Of a DNA stretch of 64,000 nucleotides, positions 1 to 10,244 are shown piece by piece. Numbering within the stretch: position 1 is the stretch's first letter; every line of letters begins with the position of its first letter. Position numbers and translations under genes: made by a program. The DNA is from Bryoerythrophyllum caledonicum. Its lineage: Eukaryota; Streptophyta; Bryopsida; Pottiales; Pottiaceae. Under the pieces are notes generated by a model that saw nothing but the letters and a program-made list of their open reading frames with translations, searched no databases and was not told the DNA's origin. The stretch spans positions 41,701,158-41,765,157 of the forward strand of contig OZ020514.1 of the NCBI GenBank assembly GCA_963971425.1. Direction: 5' to 3'.

Positions 1-569
1 CTCTCTTCCGCTTTGGAGGGGTGATCAGAGGACGCCGCTGGCTTTCTTCCTCTCCCACGTTTTTTGCAACAACACCCGCCATCAACTCAGCCCAGACCTC
101 ACACAAGTCACTTGCGTCGACACTATCGCCATCGATAAAGAACCCCAAGTGCTCCACATCTTCGCAAAGCGAATAATTCAATCGTGCGGTGGGTAGAACT
201 AAACCAAATAATTTTCTTGCTCTTGCTGATGCTACATATTCAGTGACGATCGCAAGGACGTGTTTTGTTGATTGAATTTTGTACAGTCCCAGAACCTGAG
301 AGTCCTTGCTTGGTAATAAGCGTGGCGGTCCGTTGCGCTGTCTTCTGTCCTCAATCAAGATGACCGGTGCGACGAAGGTTCTACCCTGAGCCTCTTCTAT
401 CCCCAACTCCAGACCCCATTCCTTGGTCATGTCGGCAAGGTAAAAAGCGGCAGGCTGCGATTCTGAGTCTCCTTGATAGGACATTGTGAGCAATCTGCAA
501 CTGATCGCAGGTTTAAGCCTCACCGGGAGCAACTCCTTCGGCACATTCTTTAACGTTGCACGGTTGGCT
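1..569 (-). CDS. Partial unrecognised protein, 3' part beyond the window edge
   Basis: On the minus strand one frame stays open from 569 to base 1 (about 189 codons) and runs off the window. The first Met is at 484, but the frame is open upstream to a possible 3' splice site (TTTTCGCAG, ending at about 570), so this may be an internal exon. The protein is soluble-looking, has no membrane segment, and ends in view with a basic PPKRKR stretch that could be a nuclear localisation signal. I do not recognise the family. It sits next to the hairpin array at 580-1650 and points away from it, as the transposase-like genes at 8970 and 13843 do relative to their arrays, so it may belong to a mobile element. 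Confidence 0.45.
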
Positions 570-579
570 CTGCGAAAAT

Positions 580-1650
580 GAACGTGGCAGATCGGGCGCG
601 CTCCCGAACTTGGGGGATCAGGTGCGCTCCCGAACTTGGGGATCGAATGGGGGACCCGATCTCGACTAGGATATCGGGCGCGCACCCGATCCCAACCCAG
701 ACATCGGCTGCGCGCCCGTTGTCGACTGCCATCGGGTGCGCTCCCGATATCAATTACGAGATCGGGCGCGCTCCCGATATTTTAGTGGAGATCAAACAAG
801 CACCCGATCTCCACTAGGGTATCGAGCGCACACCCGATCCCAATCCAGACATCGGCAGTGCGCCCGTTGTCGACTGCCACCGAGTGCGCTCCCGATATCA
901 ATTACAAGATCGTGCGCGCTCCCGATCTATACGAGGAGATCTTGAGCTCTCTCGACCGCCACTTTCTTCAACGAACGCACTCCCGAGATCTCTTATGAGA
1001 TTGTGGGAGCAAATTATCTCCCAGTGTAGATTAGGAGCGCTCCCGATCTTATTGCAGATCGGGCGCGCTCTCGATCATCACTACGAGATTTTGAGAGCAC
1101 CTAATGGCCATTAGAAGATCGGGTGCGCTTTCGATCTTTTAGTGGAGATCGAATGAGCTCTTGATCTCGACTAGGGTATTGGGTGTGCACCTAATCCCAA
1201 CCGAGGCATCGGGTGCACGCCCGATGTTGACTGCATTTAGGACCAACATACATATACTTGGCAAAAAGTACTACTACCTGGTTCAGCCACTCTGGCTCAA
1301 AATTTGGCTTACTGATCACCACTGCTATCGGGTGCGCTCCCGATTTCAACTCTGAGATTGGGCGCGCTCTTGATCTATAGGAGGAGAGTTGGAGCGCTCT
1401 TGACCGCCTTTTTCTTTACTGTGGGAGCAACCTATCACGAACTTGATCGGGTGCGCTCCCGATACTATTGCAGATCGGGCGCGCTCCCGATCATCACTGG
1501 TTGATTTTCAGAGCACCTAATGGCCATTACAAGATCCGGTGCACTCCCTATCTTTTAGTGGGGATCGAACGAGCTCTCGATTTCGACTAGGGTATCGGGC
1601 GAGCACCCGATCCCATCCAAGGCATTGGGCGCGCACTCGATGTCGACGAC
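580..1650. repeat. Array of GATCGGG...CCCGATC hairpin motifs
   Basis: About two dozen degenerate copies of a short interrupted palindrome, consensus close to GATCGGGTGCGCTCCCGATC, occur at irregular spacing of about 30-60 bases. The 7-base arms GATCGGG/CCCGATC enclose a GC-rich loop. The same motif forms the arrays at 7937-8860 and 12385-13035 that bracket element A. A unique block at about 1265-1335 (ggttcagccactc...) recurs at about 1760-1810 just outside the array. Short ORFs here are by-products of the repeat. Confidence 0.8.
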
Positions 1651-2245
1651 GTATATACGGTCACATAATATACGGTCATATAATATACGGTTTCATGTAT
1701 ATGGAAGTATATGAACAGTTCAAATATGAATGAGCAATGAAATACTTACTGGTTCAGCCACTCCGGCGCCAGATTCGAGTGACTGATTGCCACTGCCATT
1801 CTCGCCGATTATAAACGCTGCGGAGTATTGACCTGATTCAATAGGTTGCCTCAGCATCGATGATTCCAGACCCAATTCACAATTCCTATACAGCAGACCT
1901 CAAAACCATCTACAGCATTTGACTAGGAGAATCCAAATCGATTATCTTCGAATGAATATGATGAAACCCGAAAGCAATTCACTACATTCTAATCAATCAA
2001 CTAACTTAGTATTGACTGAAATTCGAAATTTCAACTCACCATCTAAGATGGCTAGAAAATCTGTTGCATGCAAGCCATTCACTGAATTATAACTAGCAGA
2101 AACCAAGTCAATTTCATTCAATGAAATTAGTGAAACTAAGAAGCAGCTCACTTAATTCTAACTAGAATACTACCATAATTCTGAATGAGGAATGAGAAAT
2201 TCAACATACCAAAATATCGAGCTCTGATCTTCTTCTTGCTAGTAT
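1651..2245. other. AT-rich spacer, no gene seen
   Basis: The stretch holds a short tandem of TATACGGTCATATAA-like units near 1660-1695, then unique AT-rich sequence up to the start of the inverted repeat. No open frame of note on either strand. Confidence 0.6.
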
Positions 2246-2365
2246 GTCGTGAACGCCGTCCATCTTGCTCACCCAAGGAGCTCACAAAAGGTCACAGAAC
2301 TTCGCTCCTCCTCGCATGCACACGCACCTCTTCAATGCGCCTCTTCGGTTCAACCTGTCTCTACC

Positions 2366-2551
2366 ATGGACGAAGCGCTCTCCAGTTACAAGCACAAAGA
2401 TGAGAATGAAAAACACAACGATGGACCAACCGTGAACAAAGACAGAAGAGAAAGACTGGAGAAAGACCGCGGTGAAGGCGATGAGGAAGACAACAAAGAA
2501 CTACCACAGAAAATGAAAACGGCTATGGCGAAAAGTCTATGGCGAGCTTGA
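2366..2551 (+). CDS. Small conserved ORF in both arms (left copy)
   Basis: This 61-codon frame begins MDEALSSY and is rich in D, E, K and N. The counterpart in the right arm, at 7319-7546 on the minus strand, keeps most of the residues (MDEALSSYEHEDENEEHNDG...), including the QKMKTAMAK segment. Amino-acid conservation between the two copies, in spite of base changes, hints at past coding, but both are short, charged and diverge at the C-terminus. I do not recognise a family. It may be a piece of a longer exon of the palindromic element. Confidence 0.25.
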   Translation: MDEALSSYKHKDENEKHNDGPTVNKDRRERLEKDRGEGDEEDNKELPQKMKTAMAKSLWRA

Positions 2552-3014
2552 GCAAGGGAGGAGGAAATGAGAATGAGGATTGGGAAGAGGAAGGTGAACG
2601 TGGCATGTGAGAGTCACGGTAGACTAGCAATCGATTGCTGTAGGCTGAAGTTGTCGTCGTTCACTTCCTCATGATGCTTGAATACTTATGGCAACGAGAA
2701 GTACTTCACCGGGTTAATACTCAACACCCGGTTAATACATCCAAAATATGTACCGTGAGTGGTGATTGGTATTTTGTTGTGTTTACAACCAAAGGCATTA
2801 TTATCTTACAAACATAGGGCCTTCTGATAAACTTCTAAAGGCCCAAGGCAATTTCAAACCATGAATCCAATAAAAATGAAAAAATGATTGAAAAAAAATT
2901 ATATATATATATGTATATTATATTTCATTTTATATTATATATATGTATATTTCAATTTATATATATATATATTATATTCATATATATATATTTATTTATT
3001 TATTTATATATATA

Positions 3015-3345
3015 TACTAAAGTGTTACCCGTGTCCTCCAGACACAACATTTTTTTGTGTTGAGTCCCCACCTCCCCGTCCCCTAGCCCTTTTCCTCCCG
3101 TCCGCGTCCCCTTGTTCCCGGTTCGTGTCCCCGTCCCCGTCCCCATCCCCGTCCTCATCCCCATCCCCGTTCCTATCCCCGTCCCCATCCCCATCCCCCT
3201 CTCCATCCCCTTGTCCCCCGTCTCTGTCCCCGTCCCCGTCTTCGTCCCTATCCCCGTCCCCATCCCCGTCCCTGTCCCCATCCCCGTCCCCGTCCCCATC
3301 CCTTTCCCCGTCCCCGCCCTGTCCTTTTATCCAAAACCCTAACTT
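3015..3345 (+). repeat. C-rich CCCCGTCCCCAT minisatellite with leader
   Basis: A leader containing GTGTTACCCGTGTCCTCC and a T-run is followed by tandem CCCCGTCCCCATC-type hexamer/dodecamer units. A second shorter copy with the same leader lies at 3520-3650. Each is followed by repeated ATCCAAAA(C/T)CCTAACTTTTAGC units. ORFs of Pro/Ser or Gly/Thr repeats here are artefacts of the periodicity. Confidence 0.8.
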
Positions 3346-3519
3346 TTAGCTTTTCATTTGATCCAAGACCCCAACTTTTAGCTTTTTGTTTTATCCAAAA
3401 TCCTAACTTTGAGCTTTTCATCCAAAAGCGTTTTTTCATCCAAAAGGATCGTTCATCCATCGATGTGTTCATCCATTTGACGCATTGTTCATCCTAAATT
3501 GTTTTATTATATAGGATAC

Positions 3520-3650
3520 TAGAGTGTTACCCGTGTCCTCCGGACACAACATTTTTTTGTGTTGAGTCCCCACCTCCCCATCCCCTAGCCCTTTCCCACC
3601 AATCCATCGTCCCCCCGTCCCCGTCCCCCGTCCCCGTCCCCATCCCCGTC
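3520..3650 (+). repeat. Second copy of the C-rich minisatellite and leader
   Basis: The ACTAGAGTGTTACCCGTG leader and its T-run are repeated about 500 bases after the first copy, with a shorter CCCCGT tract. The pair looks like a local duplication. Confidence 0.75.
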
Positions 3651-3825
3651 TTTCTATCCAAAACCCTAACTTTTAGCTTTTCATTTTATCCAAAATCCCA
3701 ACTTTTAGTTTTTATTTAGTTTTTAGCTTTTAGCTTTTACTTTCGCACCACTTTTTCATTCAAGCTCAACGTGTTTATCATCCGACGCGTTCATCCACTT
3801 GAGGTGTTCTTCATCATGTATTCTT

Positions 3826-3862
3826 TTATATATATAGATATAGATATATATATATATAGATA

Positions 3863-3937
<75 letters not shown>
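3826..3937. repeat. (TA)n microsatellite
   Basis: An almost pure TA dinucleotide run with a few GATA interruptions at its left end. There is no coding content. Confidence 0.95.
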
Positions 3938-3943
<6 letters not shown>

Positions 3944-4054
3944 ATTTATATCTTATTTTATTTTTTTGACAAAGCTCATATCAAGGACAATCAACTATAG
4001 AGAATTTTTAAAAAATAGATTAAGCAACCAAATGTTATTTTCTTTTAAAAATCA

Positions 4055-4210
4055 TAGATCCTAAACCCTGCACCCAAAACCCTAGACCCTATACCCTGGA
4101 CCTAAAACCCTAGACTCTAAACCCTCGACCCTAAATCATAGACCCTCAACCCTAGATCCAAAACCATAGACCCTAAACTCAAGATCCAAAACCCTGGATC
4201 CAAAAGTAAG
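4055..4210 (+). repeat. Degenerate telomere-like CCCTAAA tract
   Basis: Roughly twenty units of the form (A)CCCTAGA/ACCCTAAA with variable spacing. The unit resembles the plant-type telomere repeat CCCTAAA. The reverse-orientation counterpart is at 6500-6655, so the two tracts point outward from the centre of the inverted repeat. Confidence 0.75.
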
Positions 4211-4489
4211 GGATCTGGAATGTAAGGGTTAGAAAAAATTAGAGATTAAAAAAGTAAAAGTTCAAAAAATATGCGTAAGATAAAGTAATGGATTGTAAAA
4301 GTAAAGGTTAGGAAAAGTAAGGGTTTGAAAAAGTAAGAGTGAGAGAAGTAAAGATTTGAAAAGTAAAAAGTTGGAAAAATGGTGAAAAAGTAAAAGGTAG
4401 AGATCAGACATTTGAAAATAAAAATTTATAAAAAGACAAGGGATTTGAAAAGTAAGGGTTGAAAAAGAAAAGGATTGAAAAGATATCCA

Positions 4490-4850
4490 AGATACAACTA
4501 TACATACACAGATGATATAAATATATACACAACATACAATTATATCTCCATACGATATATATCTATTTATATAACATACAATGATACATACATACATTCA
4601 GTACATATACAGCATACAATAATTATATATCGATACAGTTTATATATTTATAATATATCCAACATACAACTATACATACACAGATGTTACATACATATAT
4701 ATACAACATACAATTATATCTCCATACGATTTATATCTATTTATACTACATACAATGATACATACATATATTTTGTACATATATACAACATACAATAATT
4801 TTATATGTTTATATATATCCAACATACAACTATACATACACAGATGTTAG
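4490..4850. repeat. AT-rich tandem repeat, about 170-base unit
   Basis: Blocks of the type CATACAATTATATCTCCATACGAT followed by TTTATATCTATTTATA and ATACATACA recur two to three times here. They recur again at 5580-5830 in the same orientation and at 5930-6225 in reverse orientation, flanking both non-LTR fragments. Confidence 0.75.
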
Positions 4851-4852
4851 AA

Positions 4853-5593
4853 GAAAAGAAGAAGAAGAAGAAGAACGCCCGTCCCGGAGGGACCGGCGTG
4901 AATAAAGTGTCTGTTCGCACCACCACTAAGACCATGCCCACCAGGCAAGGAATTAGTAGTATGGGGCTACTTCCCCCTTTCAAGGATAGACACTATGTAA
5001 CAAGTAACCATAGGGATGAAAACCAAAACAAAGGAAAGCCACAATCAAAGCAAGGGAGTGGGGAGAAAAGGAAAAGGAAGGAAAAACAAAAGATAATGAA
5101 GGGGGGGAAGGACTAGGGGGTGGAGGAGGGGGAATGAGCGGGGCGGTGGGAGAGTTAGGGTGTTTCATGGTGTGTCATGTGGATCAGGGAGGGTTTGGTT
5201 ATTCTCAATTTTTTGTTTCTGTAATAATATGGACATAGCATGTTGGATTGCAATGGTGTTTATATTATTGAAGGTATGTTTAATTGTGTTCATGGGTATT
5301 TTGAAGGTTTCTTCGAGGGTGTTCATCGGTGGGATATAGGTTGTGGCGCGGGCACCAGCCGTGATGACTATGAGGGGGTCAATTTTCCATCTCAGGTTTC
5401 TTATGTCGTCGATGAGGGGTTGATATTTGTTTATTTTGTTTTCAATTGTTTCTGGTGAGAATCTGTCGTTACAATACGTGAATTCAATAAATTGAATGGT
5501 ATAGTTTGAATCAATGTGGATGGGTGGCGGGTCGTTGTATGGTAGGCCTTTTACGCAGAGTAAGTTATATATATATATTTGTATATACAACAT
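4853..5593 (-). pseudogene. 3' end of a non-LTR retrotransposon, endonuclease-like C-terminus
   Basis: A 142-codon frame at 5593-5165 is followed by a 3' untranslated stretch ending in (CTT)n on the minus strand near 4856, the usual layout of a 5'-truncated non-LTR element. The protein contains a pattern FIEFTYCND, then a hydrophobic strand (PLIVITAG), then a helical segment. From memory this resembles the VE(I/V)KYC...D segment near the C-terminus of green-algal non-LTR polyproteins, thought to be restriction-like endonuclease related. The assignment is tentative. The 5' part is missing: the frame opens in AT-rich repeat at about 5565. A shorter facing copy lies at 5826-5911. Confidence 0.4.
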
Positions 5594-5825
5594 ACAATTA
5601 TATCTCCATATGATTTATATCTATTTATAAAACATACAATGATACATATATACATTTTGTACATATATACAACATACAATAATTTTGTATGTTTATATAT
5701 ATCCAACATACAACTATATATACACAGCTGTTATATATATATATACAACATACAAATATATCTCCATACGATTTATATCTGTTTATACAATATCCAATGA
5801 TACATACATACATTTTGTACATATA
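5580..5825. repeat. AT-rich tandem repeat, copies between the two non-LTR fragments
   Basis: The same CATACAATTATATCTCC-type units as at 4490-4850 and in the same orientation. They occupy the centre of the large inverted repeat. Confidence 0.7.
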
Positions 5826-5911
5826 TACAACATATGGGCATAGTCTTAGTGGTGGTGCAAACAAACACTTTACTCATGCTGGTCCCTCCGGGACAGGTGT
5901 TCTTCTTCTAA
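5826..5911 (+). mobile_element. Short 3'-end fragment of the same non-LTR element
   Basis: The sequence from GGGCATAGTCTTAGTGGTGG to GTTCTTCTTCT is the reverse complement of 4855-4945 with about ten changes. It keeps the GGTCCCTCCGGGAC hairpin just before the CTT tail. Only the last 85 bases are present, so this is either a very short insertion or the remnant left after deletion in the right arm. Confidence 0.6.
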
Positions 5912-6499
5912 ATATATAAACTGTATCGATATATAATTATTATATGTTGTACATATGTACAAAATGTATGTATGACATATCATTGGATATTGTATAAATA
6001 GATATAAATCGTATCATGAATCTATAATTGTATGTTGTATATATATATAATATATGTGTCTCTATAGTTGTATGTTGGATATATTTATAAATACATAAAC
6101 TATATCGATATATAATTATTGTATGTTGTATATATGTACAGATTGTATGTATGTATCATTGTATGTTTTATAAATAGATATATATTGTATGGAGATATAT
6201 GTTGTATGTTTAGTTGTATCTTGGATATCTATTCAATCTTTTTCTTTTTCAACCCTTACTTTTCAAATCCCTTGTCTTTTTATAAATTTTGATTTTCAAA
6301 TGTCTGATCTCTACCTTTTTACCTTTTTACCATTTTTTTCAACTTTTTACTTTCCAAATCTTTACTTTGTCTCACTCTTAGTTTTTCAAACCCTTACTTT
6401 TCCTAACATTTACTTTTACAATCCATTACTTTATTTTACCCATATTTTTTGAACTTTTACTTCTTCAATCTCTTATTTTTTCTAACCCTTACATTCCAA

Positions 6500-6655
6500 A
6501 TCCCTTACTTTTGGGTCCAAGGTTTTGGGTCTTGAGTTTAGGGTCTATGGTTTTGGATCCAGGGTTGAGGGTCTATGCTTTAGGGTCTAGGGTTTAGAGT
6601 TTAGGGTTCTGGATCCAAGGTTTAGGGTCTAGGGTTTTGGGTGCAGGGTTTAGGA
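6500..6655 (-). repeat. Degenerate telomere-like tract, inverted copy
   Basis: GGGTTTAGGGTCTAGGGTTT-type units, the reverse complement of the tract at 4055-4210. The spacing and the variant units correspond between the two arms. Confidence 0.75.
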
Positions 6656-7318
6656 TCTATGGTTTTTATATATAATAACATTTGGTTGCTTAACTCCTAA
6701 AGGCCCAAGTGTCTGTCGGGGGGACGATTTGATTTCGGGCAGGTTCCTTAAATTGGAAAAAAATCTATTTAAAAAAACTTCTCTATAGTTGATTGTTCTT
6801 GATATGAGCTCCATTGAAAAAATAAAATTAGATATAAATGAATATATATATATATAATTTTGAATTATTGAAATTCTTATTGGATTCATGGTTTGAAATT
6901 GCCTTGGGCCTTTAGGAGTTTATCAGAAGGCCTTGTGTTTGTAAGATAGTAATGCCATTGGTTGTAAACACAACAAAAAACCAATCACCGCTTAGGGTAC
7001 ATATATTGGATGTATTAGCTAGGTGTTGAGTATTAACCGGGTGAAGTAGTTCTCGTTGTCATAAGTATTCAAACATCATGAGGAAAAGAACGGATTGCGC
7101 TCATGTTCTAACATCATGAGGAAGTGAACGACGTCATGTACAAAATATTGTGTAATGTAAAAAAAAAAAGACTTTATCCGAAATTTACAAGAGCGATACG
7201 AATTGCGCTCCTGTTCTAACATCATGAGGAAGTGAACGACGTCAACTTCATCGACAGCAATCGATTTCTAGTCTACCGTCACTCTCACATGCCACGCTCA
7301 CCTTCCTCTTCCCCATCC

Positions 7319-7546
7319 TCATTCACATTTCCTCCTCCCTTGCTCGAGCTCGCCATAGCCACTTTTCCTTTTCGCCATAGCCGTTTTCATTTTTTGTGGT
7401 AGTTGTTTACTGTCTTCCGCATCGCCTTTGAAGTCATCACCGCGGTCTTTCTCTATTCTTTCTCTTCTGTCTTTGTTCGCGGTTGGTCCATCGTTGTGTT
7501 CTTCATTCTCATCTTCGTGCTCATAACTGGAGAGCGCTTCGTCCAT
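7319..7546 (-). CDS. Small conserved ORF in both arms (right copy)
   Basis: A 75-codon frame beginning MDEALSSYEHEDENEEHND, partner of 2366-2551. It has a small insertion (DDFKGDA) and a different C-terminus (KRKSGYGELEQGRRKCE) compared with the left copy. Function unknown; it may be non-coding. Confidence 0.25.
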   Translation of the reverse strand: MDEALSSYEHEDENEEHNDGPTANKDRRERIEKDRGDDFKGDAEDSKQLPQKMKTAMAKRKSGYGELEQGRRKCE

Positions 7547-7672
7547 ACTAGAGAGAGGTTGAATTGAAGAGGTGCATTGAAGAGGTGCGTGTGCATGCGA
7601 GGAGGAGCGATGAGGTGGTGACCTTTTGTGAGCTCCTTAGGTGAGCAAGGTGGACGGCGTTCAGGATTTAAG

Positions 7673-7936
7673 GTATGGTCCTCTATTAGCACTCGATTTT
7701 TAGCATGCATAAAATTTGACATGGATGTTTGTTCGATTGTCTCCGTGACATCTTCTTGCTCAATCACTTCTCATTCAGTCTTCTTGATTAACCTCGTGCG
7801 GGAGCAAACTGTATCACTCACGGGTTCGTCCATAGACGTTTGTAACATGAACACGATTACTACCGTATAAACGAATCTGTATATCCATATGTATCCGTAT
7901 TTCCATACGTCCAAAGGATTTCTAGATATTCTGAAA
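7673..7936. other. Spacer between inverted repeat and element A array
   Basis: Unique sequence with one short open frame on the plus strand (7628-7870) that has no recognisable family. I see no signals here. Confidence 0.5.
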
Positions 7937-8860
7937 TCGGGCGCTCAGGAATCGGATGCGCTCCCGATCTCATGAGGGGGATCGGGTGCGCCCCCAATAT
8001 GTTTTAATGGATCGGGTGCGCTTCCGATCTCATGTGGAGGATTGGGTGCGCTTCCGATCTCTTGCAAGGGATCGGGTGCGCTCCCGTTCTCGTGTGGGGT
8101 ATCGGGTGAGCCTCTGATCTCTTTTGGGGGATCGGGCACGCTCCGGATCTCATGTGGGGGATCGGGTGCGCCCCCGACATGTTTTAATGGATCAGGTGCG
8201 CTCCCAATCTCATGTGGGGGATCGGGTACGCTTCCAATCTCTTACGAGGGATCGGGTGCGCTCCCGTTCTCGTGTGGAGGATCGGGTGAGCCTCCAATCT
8301 CTTACGAGGGATCATGTGCGCTCCCGTTCTCGTGTGGAAGATCGGGTGAGCCCCCGATCTCTTTTAATGCATTGCGTACGCTCCCGATCTCATGTGGGGG
8401 ATCGGGCGCGCTTCCAATCTCTTACGGGGGATCAGGTGCGCCCCCGACATGTTTTAATGGATCGGGTGCGCTCCCGATCTCATGTGGGGGATCGGGTACG
8501 CTTCCAATCTCTTACAAGGGATCGGGTGCGCTCCTGTTCTCGTGTGGAGGATCGGCTGAGCCTCCGATCTCTTACGAGGGATCAGGTGCACTCCCGTTCT
8601 TGTGTGGAAGATCGCGTGAGCCTCCAATCTCTTTTGGGGGATCGGGTGCACTCCCGATCACCTTCAGAGGATGAGGTGCCTACCCGATATCCCAGTGGTT
8701 ATTGAATGCGCTCGGGATTGCGACTTGGGGATCACATGCGCTTCCGATCTCCTAGTGGTGATCTGGTGCGCTCCCCTTCCCCGATATAATCGGGTGCGCT
8801 CCCGATCTCTTGGTGCTCATCGGGTGCGCTCTCCATCTCTCAGTAGGGGACGAGTGCTCC
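7937..8860 (+). repeat. Left hairpin array of element A, 30-base unit
   Basis: About thirty tandem units of 30 bases built on GGATCGGGTGCGCTCCCGATCT plus CATGTGG-type spacers. Variant units recur in register: the ATGTTTTAATGG variant is at 8175 and 8445, so there is also a higher-order period of about 270 bases. Because 30 is divisible by three, several frames stay open (for example 8042-8674), but these are not genes. The array ends about 110 bases before the first coding exon of element A. Its position next to a transposase-like gene suggests protein-binding or end-recognition sites; that is inference. Confidence 0.85.
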
Positions 8861-8969
8861 ATGTCTCTCTGCGTTGATTTAAACTCACATTTTCTTCTCC
8901 ACTTATTTTTGTCATTTTGCAGGGATAATCGAATCGTGTGGAACTCTTTATTCCAGTAGACCGTGATCA

Positions 8970-9626
8970 ATGACTACTTCACCTACGCCCCCCGTTGATT
9001 TCACGAATCTTCCCCTAGGGCCGCGCTCCGAATTCGTTCCGGGCAAGGCAGTCTCCCTTGTCTACCCCCATCATGGTGTGGTTGGAGAGGGCGTTGTCAT
9101 TGAGGCTGCTCCGATTGGTCACTGGCTTGGTGTCAACATTCATCTTCACCTGGCCAATTTGACGCTAATTAGCGTGTCTGAGATCATCCAAGAGGCTTGT
9201 TATCTTCTCATGCGCCCACAACAAGACGGCATCTCCGTCCTGGCTGATTCTGTTGGTAGGACAGTCCTTTGGATGGCAGAGTGCTTAGTCCTTCCATCAA
9301 AGGATGCTCCTGTTGATCAGCATGGTGATCCTTCTTCTGAATCCCAAATCCTTCTTCCTTTCTTACCTAAGATCGAGTGGGTGGATAAGGTGGTAAAGCG
9401 GTATATCAGCGATGATATTCTAGCGGCCACTAGTAGGGTCAACTGCTCCCTAGCTAATGAGCCATTCCAGAATATTTCCCTAGGCGAGGGGAATGTTGGC
9501 GTCACGGTGTTGGACGTTTTCATTGGGGATTGTGGTGACATCATGAGTCATCAGAGTTGGCCAATTTCAGAGTGCAAATTCGAAGGTGGGCGCGGTCTAA
9601 GCGAGACACTTGATCACTTCATTTGA
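8970..9626 (+). pseudogene. Element A transposase-like gene, N-terminal part (DUF8039-like)
   Basis: A 218-codon frame begins MTTSPTPPVDF; a possible 3' splice site (TTATTCCAG) lies just before it. Residues about 25-115 have the pattern GKxVSLVY...VVGEGVV...HWLGVNI...LISVSEI...LADSVGRTVLWM, which fits, by eye, the small barrel-like domain (DUF8039 type) seen in plant En/Spm-related transposase proteins. The frame ends in TGA at 9624, but the next block (from 9627) continues in the same frame, so this is one gene with a nonsense change rather than two genes. The counterpart in element B is at 13843-14061. Confidence 0.55.
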
Positions 9627-10244
9627 CTTCCGAAACCAGCGGACCCGGATGTGCACCTAGGTGGTCGTCCCAAAGCACCGTACCGGTTTATCCGTTGCCG
9701 AAAGCAAACTGACGAGAAGCTCGCTGCATATTCCAAGAAGACTATGCCAGAAGCGAATCAAGCGGTCACTTCGGAGTCATGTTGCCCTACTCAATGCGTC
9801 CGCCTAATTCGCCCTGAGGATACCCTCCTAATCCGGCAGAAGTTCTGGTTGAAGAGTTTCGACGATCGACGAGATTATGCTAGATCTGTCGGAGGTCAAC
9901 TCCGTTACTTGGACCACACTCGGAAAAGACAGTATGTCACATTGCTTGGTCGGGATGTCTGCGCAACAGCATGGTACAAGATTCACGGTATCGCAAAGTC
10001 GACATTTCACGAATATATTGACCAGTATAAACTGGGCATCATCTCATCAACACACGGGAACAAAAGCATCAAACGCCCCCGCCTCGGTGTTGTGCAGGCT
10101 ATGGGTTCAATTACAACAATCATCAATGAGAACGCTGATCGGATGCCTCATCAAATGCGGTCGACTGTGCCAGGGCGGATGGACACACTCAAGTTTCTGC
10201 CGTCCGAACATAGCTGGAAAAAGATCTGGGCCGACGCTAACGAG
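9627..10244 (+). pseudogene. Element A transposase-like gene, N-terminal DNA-binding-like region
   Basis: In frame with the preceding block. The segment VTLLGRDVCATAWYKIHGIAKSTFHEYI, followed by HGNKS and a helix-rich run (INENADRMPH...PGRMD...FLPSEHSWKKIW), is the usual lead-in to DUF7869-type proteins and has a helix-turn-helix look. Element B has the same run at 14475-14800. The exon ends at GAG|GTATTG, where a GT...AG intron starts; the continuing frame shown to 10343 is intron sequence. Confidence 0.6.

Larger units (their letters stand above)
2246..4960 (+). repeat. Left arm of a large imperfect inverted repeat
   Basis: Read on the minus strand, successive blocks recur in the same order in 5826-7672. 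Examples: the segment around 2255-2290 matches 7640-7672; the block near 2815-2865 (aaggcccaaggcaatttcaa) matches 6888-6925; the caaccaaatg block near 4025 matches 6670-6690; and the end of the non-LTR fragment at 4855-4950 matches 5828-5910. The arms differ by indels: the left arm has C-rich and (TA)n expansions that the right arm lacks. Confidence 0.85.
5826..7672 (-). repeat. Right arm of the large imperfect inverted repeat
   Basis: Reverse-complement counterpart of 2246-4960. Near 7090-7240 it carries a duplication of the block ATCATGAGGAAGTGAACGAC, with about 75 bases between the copies that include GACTTTATCCGAAATTTAC. That short piece also occurs at 12607-12625 downstream of element A. 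Confidence 0.85.

Noticed and set aside
2888..3349. ORFs of Pro-Ser and Gly-Thr repeats
   Set aside because: They are translations of the CCCCGTCCCCAT minisatellite and a TA-rich run; no independent support.
3015..3560. Helitron end based on the ACCCGTGTCCTCCGGACAC hairpin
   Set aside because: The leader has a hairpin but no CTRR end or A|T insertion site could be paired with it; evidence too thin.
4055..4210. True chromosome end
   Set aside because: The units are degenerate, short, interstitial and present in inverted orientation on the other arm; not a terminal telomere.
8042..8705. Long overlapping ORFs (210 and 193 codons) in the GATCGGG array
   Set aside because: The 30-base period keeps several frames open on both strands; the peptides are simple repeats and shift with the array.
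7937..8860. CRISPR-like array (regular 30-base units)
   Set aside because: There are no unique spacers, the units are degenerate and contiguous, the context is eukaryotic transposons, and no cas genes are present.
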